In this document: in pieces, positions 1-5,730 of the stretch
How positions within the stretch are numbered: the stretch's first letter is position 1
Layout: every line of letters starts with the position of its first letter
From: Chloroflexota bacterium
Lineage (GTDB): Bacteria; Chloroflexota; Dormibacteria; Aeolococcales; Aeolococcaceae
DNA: 15,284 nucleotides
Assembly (NCBI GenBank): GCA_003491925.1
Contig: DNAU01000074.1
Location: 1-15,284 of the forward strand
Direction of reading: 5' to 3'
The notes under the pieces: model-generated
Told to the model about the DNA's origin: nothing
Databases searched by the model: none
Seen by the model: only the letters and a program-made list of their open reading frames with translations
Program-made: the position numbers and the translations under genes

Positions 1-19
1 ACAAGAGACGTCTCATCAT
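1..19 (-). CDS. Start of an unidentified gene, truncated by window edge
   Basis: Two consecutive ATG codons lie at 19-17 and 16-14 on the minus strand. They are preceded, inside the end of the phospholipase gene, by a purine-rich GGGGGAGGAAGGG stretch suitable as a ribosome binding site. Only about six codons are visible, reading Met-Met-Arg-Arg-Leu-Leu, so nothing can be said about function. The position directly after the phospholipase stop suggests that the transcription unit continues beyond the window. Confidence 0.4.
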
Positions 20-21
20 GA

Positions 22-1035
22 CTAAGCCCTTCCTCCCCCGTCGACCCGGGCGCTAGGATCGAGCAACTTGCAGATCTCGTCGAGCTCACTGCTCTGCCTC
101 TCGATCAGGCGGTCCGCCCAGGCCAGGAGCGCGCTGATGGTCCTGGGGCGGACGTCGTCCATCTCCTGCATCTCGCGGGGCAGGTCGGTCTGGAACCGGT
201 AGTATTTCCCTGGTCTGGGACCAGAGGCGACCATCAGCGCGGCCTGGTAGTCGACCGTGTCGCTCACCCCGTCGATCAGGGTATCGAGCAGCGGCACGGC
301 CCACCCCGCGACGCCCCACTTACGGGAGTCGCGGTAGTAGATCGGCTTGTCCGCGTTGCCCGTCCCGATGGAGACGACCAGGAGCTCCTCGTCGGGATGG
401 AGCTTCTTCACCTCGGCTACGGCGCACATCGCGGGGTTGTTGGCGAACACGCCCCCGTCGACGAAGACGCGAGGGCGCCCCAGGCGGCCGGCGTCGTCAC
501 AGACCGGCCACGTCCTGTACGGCGAGAAGTAGGTGGGCGCGGCGGAGGTGGCGGCCGCGACGTCGCGGAGGTAGAAGTTCTTGTCTAGTCGGTTCTTCTC
601 GGCCTCCCAGCTCTTGAAGAAGTACGGGGTGCGGCTCTCGATCTCGTACGCGGTCACGAGCAGCCGGGTGCACGCGTCCTTGAGCTCCGCGCTGCCGAAG
701 TAGTCTCGGAACACCCGCGCGCCGCCCCGGCTGTCGTACTTCGGTCCCGCCAGGCTCCCGAGGCTCCGAAGGCGGTGCCAGGGGGAGCGACTGAATATGG
801 AGGCTCCCTCCTTGGCGTAGAGCTGAGCCATCGCCTCGGCCGTGTAGGGACCGAGCCCCGAGCCAGCGTCTGAGCGCACGAGCCCGACCGCGAGTATCCC
901 ACCGGTGGAGGTACCAGCCACGTAGTCGAACAGCTTGGACGTGGGCCACCCGGCACGCGACTCGACCTCGGCCAGCACCCTGGCCGGGATGATCCCCCTG
1001 ATGCCCCCTCCGTCTATGGATAGTATCGTCTTCAC
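22..1035 (-). CDS. Patatin-like phospholipase
   Basis: A 337-residue patatin-family serine lipase, predicted to hydrolyse acyl chains from phospholipids with a Ser-Asp dyad. The glycine-rich oxyanion motif DGGGIRG is at residues 8-14, the nucleophile elbow GTSTG at 41-45 (Ser43), and the catalytic Asp193 lies in FVDGGVFANNP. There is no signal peptide or membrane span, so the enzyme is probably cytosolic or peripheral. The GTG start at 1035 has a GAGGAGG site 6 bases upstream and its GTGA overlaps the preceding stop by 4 bases, implying translational coupling. The reading frame stays open upstream, but that part is the shadow of the preceding gene. The fold resembles CapV of CBASS defence systems as well as generic bacterial patatins; no cyclic-nucleotide synthase lies in the window. 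Family assignment is secure; the biological role is inference. Confidence 0.95.
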   Translation of the reverse strand: MKTILSIDGGGIRGIIPARVLAEVESRAGWPTSKLFDYVAGTSTGGILAVGLVRSDAGSGLGPYTAEAMAQLYAKEGASIFSRSPWHRLRSLGSLAGPKYDSRGGARVFRDYFGSAELKDACTRLLVTAYEIESRTPYFFKSWEAEKNRLDKNFYLRDVAAATSAAPTYFSPYRTWPVCDDAGRLGRPRVFVDGGVFANNPAMCAVAEVKKLHPDEELLVVSIGTGNADKPIYYRDSRKWGVAGWAVPLLDTLIDGVSDTVDYQAALMVASGPRPGKYYRFQTDLPREMQEMDDVRPRTISALLAWADRLIERQSSELDEICKLLDPSARVDGGGRA

Positions 1036-1559
1036 GTCGCTCCTCCTCTCGGTATACGTTTGCGATGGGAACCCTGGGAGGGTTCCCAAACCCTCCCGCG
1101 ACGCTCCGCAGCCGGCTGAGCCGGCTGGCTCCGCACGCGTCGCCACGTGAGGTACTCGTCGCTCGCGTGGTACCAGTTGCCCCAGACGTCGCGGAAGGCC
1201 CGGCGCGCGTGAGAGAGCTCCGCGGCCTCCGAGGGTATCCACTCTCCCAGGTCGCGCGCCAGGAAGAGTTCTCCCGCGGCCGGCAGGTCGTCGTGCGAAG
1301 TGCGCCGGGTCGCGCTCCTGGCCGATCGGGCCTGGTCCTCGGAGCACTGCTGCTCGAGGGCAGCGTCGCGGATGAGAGCATCGCGGACCAGCACGCACAC
1401 CCTGGAGAACGGGTCGTCCTGCCCCAGGTCCAAGATCTTCGAGAGGGACGCCCTCATCTCCCGTATCCGTCCGAGCGCGGACTTGAGCGAAAGCTCGCTC
1501 TCCCGCGCCGCGCGCGACCGCGACGACCCCTGCTTGCTCGACGGCTCGATCATCTTCAT
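1032..1559 (-). CDS. Hypothetical protein, basic C-terminus
   Basis: A 175-residue protein of no family I recognise. The N-terminus is serine- and arginine-rich, followed by predicted helices around residues 20-75. A tryptophan-rich segment (DVWGNWYHASDEYLTWRR) comes next, and then a very basic, low-complexity tail. I chose the ATG at 1559 because GAGGAG stands 8 bases upstream; a GTG at 1574 would overlap the preceding stop by 4 bases but has no binding site. The stop overlaps the phospholipase GTG by 4 bases. The tail is encoded by DNA that also forms strong overlapping hairpins (1067-1127), so RNA structure may constrain the odd C-terminal sequence more than protein function does. Function unknown; a partner of the phospholipase is possible from position alone. 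Confidence 0.7.
   Translation of the reverse strand: MKMIEPSSKQGSSRSRAARESELSLKSALGRIREMRASLSKILDLGQDDPFSRVCVLVRDALIRDAALEQQCSEDQARSARSATRRTSHDDLPAAGELFLARDLGEWIPSEAAELSHARRAFRDVWGNWYHASDEYLTWRRVRSQPAQPAAERRGRVWEPSQGSHRKRIPRGGAT
1067..1127 (-). promoter_or_regulatory. Cluster of overlapping hairpins upstream of the phospholipase
   Basis: Three inverted repeats lie within 61 bases. GGGAACCC (1067-1074) pairs with GGGTTCCC (1080-1087) around a 5-base loop. GGGAGGGTT (1076-1084) pairs with AACCCTCCC (1089-1097) around a 4-base loop. CAGCCGGC (1109-1116) pairs with GCCGGCTG (1120-1127) around a 3-base loop. The first two share bases 1080-1084, so they cannot form together. In the minus-strand transcript they end about 32 bases before the phospholipase GTG. 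No U-tract follows, so a classical terminator is unlikely; an attenuator, RNA switch or mRNA-stability element is the inference. Confidence 0.5.
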
Positions 1560-1570
1560 CGCTCTTCTCC

Positions 1571-2062
1571 TCACGAGGAGGACACCAGTACCACGCTGAA
1601 ACCGGCACCGTCGGCGAGCCTCGTGCCAGCGGCGATCCGCTCGCGCGCCTCGAGCAGCTCCTGCTGGCTCATGCCGGTTAGCAACACCATCGGCACCTCA
1701 GAGACGTGCACCTCGAAGAGGTAGGGCGACGTGGGCTCGGCCTTGACCTGCGCGACCCACCTGCGCGTCGTACCGGCCAGGTAGGCCGTGCTGCAGTCGT
1801 CGCTGTCCGGAGGGCAGGCCTCCCCGTGGACCGCGCAGCCCGCGTCGACGCTGCTGCTTACCTGCGAGGCCCAGGGCTCCTTGAGGGCGACCTGGACGGA
1901 GATCTGGTCGAGCTTCCTGCCGTCCGAGCGCCGCACCTGCCACCTCCCCTTCCCGACCTTGCGGCAGGCGAGGCCCCTCTTCACGTACGCGTAGCGGTCG
2001 CCGGCGACGGGCTCGGCGTCCAGGCAGTACGCGTGGGCTTCTTGAGTAGTCTCGTCGGTCAC
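1571..2062 (-). CDS. Hypothetical cysteine-containing protein
   Basis: A 163-residue protein I do not recognise. Cysteines fall at about residues 13, 33, 76, 83 and 90, with CAVHGEACPPDSDDC giving a closely spaced trio that could form a disulfide or metal knot. The N-terminal half looks beta-rich and the last 40 residues contain a helix (SQQELLEARERIAAG) followed by a hydrophobic strand (FSVVLVSSS). No signal peptide is visible. The GTG start at 2062 has GGAGG 6 bases upstream and forms a 4-base GTGA overlap with the preceding stop. It sits in the seven-gene run ending with the phospholipase. Function unknown. Confidence 0.75.
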   Translation of the reverse strand: MTDETTQEAHAYCLDAEPVAGDRYAYVKRGLACRKVGKGRWQVRRSDGRKLDQISVQVALKEPWASQVSSSVDAGCAVHGEACPPDSDDCSTAYLAGTTRRWVAQVKAEPTSPYLFEVHVSEVPMVLLTGMSQQELLEARERIAAGTRLADGAGFSVVLVSSS

Positions 2063-2619
2063 GACGTCCTCCGGAACAACCTTAACAACCTGCGCACTAT
2101 CTCCGCGGTGCGCTCGGCCAGCGGGCGCGACCTGAGAGAGCCCCCCTCGAGCCTCTTGCCCCGCAGGGCGCCGGCGACGGCCAGGACCTGGGCCGCGTAG
2201 TCCCTGCTGCGCAAGTTGCGCCGGGCCACCGCCCTCCACTCACACTCCGATCTAGATCTGTGGTCGGCGCGACATGAGGCGTAGGACCTGCCCAGGTCTG
2301 AAGCCGCCAGCTCGATCAGGCCGGCGTCGTCGTACTGCCGCCTCCGCTCGGGACCGCGGATGCGCATGCCCATCGGGCAAGAATCCCACCCGACCAGGCG
2401 CTTCCTGCCGTGCCGCATCTCGTAGACCGGGGCGTCTCGGTCGTCGAGGTCGCACTCGACGACGTCGATCGCCGTCATGAGGACGGGGTCGACGAAGTGG
2501 CGCTCCGACGACGCCAGGATCAGCTCCGCCCTCTCCTCACACCTCGGCTGGTCCCACGCCGGCCGACCGTAGATGCCGGAGGCCAGGCAGAGCATCTTGG
2601 CGAGGGCGGCGGCGGTCAC
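2059..2619 (-). CDS. Possible lysozyme-fold (lytic-transglycosylase-like) protein
   Basis: A 186-residue protein with a pattern like the SLT/lysozyme superfamily. The stretch HFVDPVLMTAIDVVECDLDD (residues 41-60) matches the usual layout of a helix ending in the catalytic Glu (here Glu55, in VVEC). CPMGMRI at 81-87 sits where these enzymes carry a Gly-Leu-Met-Gln type turn. A later helix (LIELAASDLGRSYASC, 101-116) and a basic C-terminal helix follow. If correct it cleaves peptidoglycan. No clear signal peptide is present, so export would need a holin or the protein would act from the virion. The GTG start at 2619 overlaps the preceding stop by 4 bases, with GGGGGA upstream. The family call comes from motif layout only and is tentative; the gene itself is convincing. 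Confidence 0.7.
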   Translation of the reverse strand: MTAAALAKMLCLASGIYGRPAWDQPRCEERAELILASSERHFVDPVLMTAIDVVECDLDDRDAPVYEMRHGRKRLVGWDSCPMGMRIRGPERRRQYDDAGLIELAASDLGRSYASCRADHRSRSECEWRAVARRNLRSRDYAAQVLAVAGALRGKRLEGGSLRSRPLAERTAEIVRRLLRLFRRTS

Positions 2620-2936
2620 GCGCGCATCCCCCGCAGCTGAAGCCACACGTCGAGCGACTCTGGGTGGGTGCCGGCGTCCCACTCCTCGGTGCCGAGCTCG
2701 CGGTCTCCGTGCGCGAGCACCACCTGCCTCACCCTGCTGAGGTCGCCTCCTATCTTGACCTGCGAGGAGGTGTCGTCCACGAGCAGCATCCGACCGGCGG
2801 GCCCGCCGGTCACGACGAAGCACCGATCCGGCCGCCTGACGAACAGCGCGATCAGGTACCCGACGATACCTCCCGCGAGCGCAGAGAAGAGGTAGTAGAT
2901 CACCACCATCGACGAGGCGTGTGTGCAGAGGTTCAT
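2616..2936 (-). CDS. Small single-span membrane protein
   Basis: A 106-residue protein with one hydrophobic segment at residues 9-33 (MVVIYYLFSALAGGIVGYLI and following) and then a soluble domain of about 70 residues. The basic VRRPDR directly after the span suggests, by the positive-inside rule, an N-out, C-in topology. The soluble part reads as beta strands and ends in WLQLRGMRA; no family is recognised. The ATG at 2936 overlaps the preceding stop by 4 bases (ATGA), with GGGAGG about 10 bases upstream. It lies between a second membrane protein and the possible lysozyme-fold protein, so a role in the envelope or in lysis is a fair guess. A holin would normally be almost entirely hydrophobic, which this is not. 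Confidence 0.75.
   Translation of the reverse strand: MNLCTHASSMVVIYYLFSALAGGIVGYLIALFVRRPDRCFVVTGGPAGRMLLVDDTSSQVKIGGDLSRVRQVVLAHGDRELGTEEWDAGTHPESLDVWLQLRGMRA
2792..2811. repeat. Perfect 20-bp palindrome inside a coding region
   Basis: GACCGGCGGGCCCGCCGGTC is a perfect inverted repeat with no central gap. It lies within the small membrane-protein gene and encodes the segment around VTGGPAGR. It may be a protein-binding site or chance in GC-rich DNA. Confidence 0.55.
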
Positions 2937-3319
2937 CGTCCCGACGCCTCCCTCAGCTTCGTCACGATCTCGCCCAGCCTCTCGGCGAGCAGCTCGAGCT
3001 TGCGCGCGTCGGCCTTGAGGTACTCCAGCCGGTCGCCCACGGTGACTTCCCTGCCCCAGATCTGCACGTCGGCCGGGTCCTTCGCCTCCTTGCCGTCGTA
3101 GAACCTCTTCATCCGCTCGAAGTGATCGAGCGCGCTGTGGTGACGAGAGCGCGCCTCGATCCGGAGGCTGTCCCAGAGGTCGAGGTCCGCCAACTTGACC
3201 TGGACGAGCACGTGTCCTCTCCGTCCGGCCCTCCTCCTGTTGAAGATGACGCTCGCCGCGTAAATTCCGATCGCAGCGAGGATGACCAGGCAGAAGACCA
3301 CCACCAGGAGATCTTTCAT
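2933..3319 (-). CDS. Membrane-anchored helical protein
   Basis: A 128-residue protein with an N-terminal membrane span at residues 4-26 (LLVVVFCLVILAAIGIYAAS and following), a strongly basic NRRRAGRRG juxtamembrane patch, a middle strand-rich part and a C-terminal amphipathic helix (residues about 98-125, DRLEYLKADARKLELLAERL and following) that could be a coiled coil. The general plan recalls an Rz-type inner-membrane spanin, but the basic patch after the span predicts a cytoplasmic C-terminus, which argues against that. The ATG at 3319 has AGGAG 7 bases upstream and overlaps the glycosyltransferase stop by 4 bases. No family is recognised. Confidence 0.75.
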   Translation of the reverse strand: MKDLLVVVFCLVILAAIGIYAASVIFNRRRAGRRGHVLVQVKLADLDLWDSLRIEARSRHHSALDHFERMKRFYDGKEAKDPADVQIWGREVTVGDRLEYLKADARKLELLAERLGEIVTKLREASGR

Positions 3320-4596
3320 GGCCTGCTCCTCGCCTCGTCGCGGACGAGGTTCTCGTGCATCTCCTTGAGGGCAGCCACGTGGGGGTACTGTGACCTGGCC
3401 TCCTCGCACAGCCTGACCGCCTCCTCGATCCGGCCCAGCTTGCGCAGGCAGGCCGCAACCAGCACCTGGGTCGCGCTCTCGTGCGCCTCGCCCCCGTCGA
3501 GCAGCTGGATCTTGTTCTTGAGTCCGATCCCGCGCTCGTATGCGGAGACGGCCTCGGCCCAGAGCCCCTGGCGGAAGCGGGCGCGCGCCAGGCGCATGTT
3601 GGGCAAGACCCCGGGATACAGCTCGTGCGCCCTCTCGTACCAGTGCGAGGCCGAGACGTAGTCCTCCTCGTTCTCGTATATCTCGCCCATCATGGAGGCG
3701 GCCCACGACTGCTCTTCCGGCCACCTCGAGACGGGCAGGTACATCTCGATCAGCTTGGCCGCCAGGCGGGGCATGATGACGCGCGACTCGGCCGCCAGGT
3801 AGACCATCTCGCGCGGCGTGATCTGCCACGATCGCCTGCGGGCGTGGTAGTAGAGCACCTTCAGGTTGCGGCCGGGGATGCGTATCCCCGTGCCCTCGCT
3901 GTCCCGCATGTCGCGCACGACGAGGGAGCCGTCCACCTGCGCGACCTTCCTCGGGTCGAACCCGACGAGTCCCTCGTGCACGTAGCCGCTCCACTTGATC
4001 TCGGGTACGCCGCGCGCCAGCCGCTCACGGAAGGTGGCGACGCGGGGCATACCGTTCGAGGAGACCTCGTAGTGGTACCTCGTGGCCGCCGCCGCGAGTC
4101 CGTTCTGGTCGAGCATCCGGCAGACCCCGGGGAGGCTCTGCGGGTCCACGACCACGTCGTCCGCGTCGAGGAAGAGACGCCACCTGACGGCGACGGGGTG
4201 CATGTCCCAGCCCAGGTTGCGGGCGCCGGCCCAGTCGGCGAGTATGTACCTGTGGGTGAACGGCCCCTCGTAAACTTCTCCGACCAGCGGCTCGCCGACC
4301 GCGTACGTCTCCGGCACGTCGTATATATAGAGCTCCGGGTGGTTCGAGGAGTTGACCGTGACCAGCACCGGGGGAGCGAGCGAGTACAGCAGGCTCTTCT
4401 CGGCGATGACGTCCGCCGTCCGGTCGGTGCAGTCGTTGAGCACCGCCACGACCCCCGTTACGTACGGCCCCACGCAGTCGAGGAGCCTGCCGACCACCGA
4501 CATGCCGTTCTTGACCATCAGGTGCAGGGCGACCTGCTTCGGCCCCGCCTCCGCCGGCGAGGCGAGCTTGATCGCTTCTCTGGTGTTATCCGACAT
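3316..4596 (-). CDS. GT2-family glycosyltransferase with C-terminal TPR repeats
   Basis: A 426-residue two-part protein. Residues 22-215 form a GT-A fold glycosyltransferase of family 2. It has a first strand with HLMVKNG (25-31), the NDCTDRT nucleotide-binding region (54-60), the metal-binding FLDADD motif (142-147) and a late VHEGL (206-210) typical of family-2 enzymes acting on glycans or proteins. Residues about 296-410 hold tetratricopeptide-like helix pairs (SWAASMMGEIYENEEDYVSA and following, LRKLGRIEEAVRLCEEA). GT2-TPR fusions usually transfer sugars in surface-glycan or glycoprotein assembly, with the repeats docking a partner. In a phage this could modify host lipopolysaccharide or decorate the virion. 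The start is ATG at 4596, with AGAGGGG upstream. It is the first gene of the tight seven-gene run. The acceptor and sugar cannot be told from sequence. Confidence 0.92.
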   Translation of the reverse strand: MSDNTREAIKLASPAEAGPKQVALHLMVKNGMSVVGRLLDCVGPYVTGVVAVLNDCTDRTADVIAEKSLLYSLAPPVLVTVNSSNHPELYIYDVPETYAVGEPLVGEVYEGPFTHRYILADWAGARNLGWDMHPVAVRWRLFLDADDVVVDPQSLPGVCRMLDQNGLAAAATRYHYEVSSNGMPRVATFRERLARGVPEIKWSGYVHEGLVGFDPRKVAQVDGSLVVRDMRDSEGTGIRIPGRNLKVLYYHARRRSWQITPREMVYLAAESRVIMPRLAAKLIEMYLPVSRWPEEQSWAASMMGEIYENEEDYVSASHWYERAHELYPGVLPNMRLARARFRQGLWAEAVSAYERGIGLKNKIQLLDGGEAHESATQVLVAACLRKLGRIEEAVRLCEEARSQYPHVAALKEMHENLVRDEARSRP

Positions 4597-4666
4597 CTTC
4601 TTGCCCCTCTTCCGATGATCTTGAGAAGTTGCTCTCCTGACTACTCCCCGAAGTTCTACTTGACCT
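4597..4666 (-). other. 70-base intergenic gap before the glycosyltransferase
   Basis: One of the longer gaps in the window. It holds the glycosyltransferase ribosome binding site next to 4597, but I see no convincing promoter boxes on the minus strand and no GC-rich hairpin with a U-tract. A separate transcript start here remains possible. Confidence 0.3.
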
Positions 4667-5023
4667 CTAATCGTGATCGGTGGACTTCTCGCCGAGGGGG
4701 AGCCAGTCTTCGTTGATGACGTGTCCGACGGCGTCCACGGTACCGTAGGACTGTCCCAGCAGGACGCGCGGCACGACCCTGGCGCGCACGACCTTACCCA
4801 CGACGGCGCTCCACTCCCGCACCCCGGCTATGCTGAGCAGGCGCGCCAGGCTCTTCCCGGTGAGGGGGACGTTACCCGTGCGCTGGGTGACGTCGCCGTA
4901 GTCGAGCATGAGCTCGAAGCATGCCTGGGCGGTGGGCTCCTGGTCGTCCGACTTGCGCACCATAACGAACCGGATCTCCGCCTTCTCGATGACCGCGTTC
5001 CGTACTTCGTTCTGATCGGCCAT
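4667..5023 (-). CDS. Hypothetical protein, likely beta-rich
   Basis: A 118-residue soluble protein with no family I know. It opens with a helix (EVRNAVIEKAEIRFVMVRK). Strands follow, including CFELMLDYGD and the LTGKSLARLLSIAG segment, and then a strand-rich VVGKVVRARVVPRVLLGQSYG core that looks like a small barrel. The ATG at 5023 is preceded by TAGGGT 6 bases upstream, which may act as a ribosome binding site or, alternatively, as a -10 box. It stands alone between two gaps, so it may have its own promoter. A small nucleic-acid-binding barrel is conceivable but not supported by motifs. Confidence 0.75.
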   Translation of the reverse strand: MADQNEVRNAVIEKAEIRFVMVRKSDDQEPTAQACFELMLDYGDVTQRTGNVPLTGKSLARLLSIAGVREWSAVVGKVVRARVVPRVLLGQSYGTVDAVGHVINEDWLPLGEKSTDHD

Positions 5024-5029
5024 GGACAG

Positions 5030-5058
5030 ACCCTACGTGCTTGAGAACCAGGTGTCAA
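5030..5058 (-). promoter_or_regulatory. Candidate promoter upstream of the 118-residue gene
   Basis: On the minus strand TTGACA (5058-5053) is followed after 17 bases by TAGGGT (5035-5030). That is close to the sigma-70-like consensus used in high-GC bacteria. The ATG lies only 6 bases beyond the -10 box, so the transcript would be nearly leaderless; TAGGGT could instead be the ribosome binding site. The TTGACA sits within CGGTTGAC, the same 8-mer found in the insertion at 11172-11492. Confidence 0.4.
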
Positions 5059-5061
5059 CCG

Positions 5062-5730
5062 TCAAATTTTAACGGCCTGATCTACGATGTCGGGACGCCT
5101 GGCTAAGACCGCCTGCCAGACCCGGTCGGCCACCTCGTCTTCGGTACCGTCTCCGGATACTATTGACCAGTCGTGGCTCAGGACGACGCACTTCTCACCT
5201 CGCCAGAGCTTACGGTAGCGGGCAGCGAGCCTCTCCTGCTTGGCCAGGTCCCTCTCGTAGCGGTCGTGGCGATCGCAGCGCTTCGCTATCGTCGCCGGGT
5301 CGACGTCGAGCAGGACGGAGAGGTCCGGCTGGACGAGTCCCCGGACGGCGTCCCGGATGAGATCCGCGTCGATCCCGTCGTCCTGGCCGTACACGAGCGC
5401 CGACTGCCACCACCGCGCGCTCGCGACCGACATGCCCGCGTCGAGCATCTGGCGGATCTGGGCCGACGTGGCGTACTTGTCGACGATCTGCATGCACTCG
5501 AAGGCCAGCGGATCGTAACTCGACGTGGAGCCCGAGGCGTCCGCCAGGTAGACGTCGCCCGCGAGGTGCTGGGCGATCAGCTCACCCACCGGGCTGGCGT
5601 AGTCCGGTGTCGACACCTCCCGGGCCGGGCGACCGAGGGACACCAGCCGGGAGACCAGGCGCTCGGCCTGCCTGCTCTTCCCGCAGCGGTCGACTCCTTC
5701 GAGCACCACGAACACCGGAGGGCTACTCAT
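5062..5730 (-). CDS. tmk: Thymidylate-kinase-like nucleotide kinase
   Basis: A 222-residue P-loop kinase of the thymidylate kinase family, which phosphorylates dTMP to dTDP for DNA synthesis. The Walker A motif GVDRCGKS is at residues 12-19 after a hydrophobic strand. SARWWQSALVYG (104-115) occupies the place of the substrate-binding DR(Y/H) motif, but has Ala instead of Asp before the Arg. QPDLSVLLDVDP (134-145) is the conserved strand and turn, and the arginine-rich lid RCDRHDRYER is at 151-160. Length matches the family. I chose the ATG at 5730 because GGAG lies 9 bases upstream; an ATG at 5739 abuts the same GGAG with no spacing. It overlaps the preceding stop by 8 bases. The altered motif may signal a different or modified substrate. 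The kinase class is certain, thymidylate specificity less so. Confidence 0.9.
   Translation of the reverse strand: MSSPPVFVVLEGVDRCGKSRQAERLVSRLVSLGRPAREVSTPDYASPVGELIAQHLAGDVYLADASGSTSSYDPLAFECMQIVDKYATSAQIRQMLDAGMSVASARWWQSALVYGQDDGIDADLIRDAVRGLVQPDLSVLLDVDPATIAKRCDRHDRYERDLAKQERLAARYRKLWRGEKCVVLSHDWSIVSGDGTEDEVADRVWQAVLARRPDIVDQAVKI

Noticed and set aside
2616..3319. Holin and spanin pair
   Set aside because: One protein is mostly soluble, and in both the basic residues follow the membrane span, predicting a cytoplasmic C-terminus, opposite to an inner-membrane spanin. Kept only as a weak possibility.
22..4596. CBASS-type defence operon around the patatin
   Set aside because: No CD-NTase, HORMA, TRIP13 or Cap2/Cap3-like gene is visible; the neighbours are membrane, glycosyltransferase and unknown proteins.
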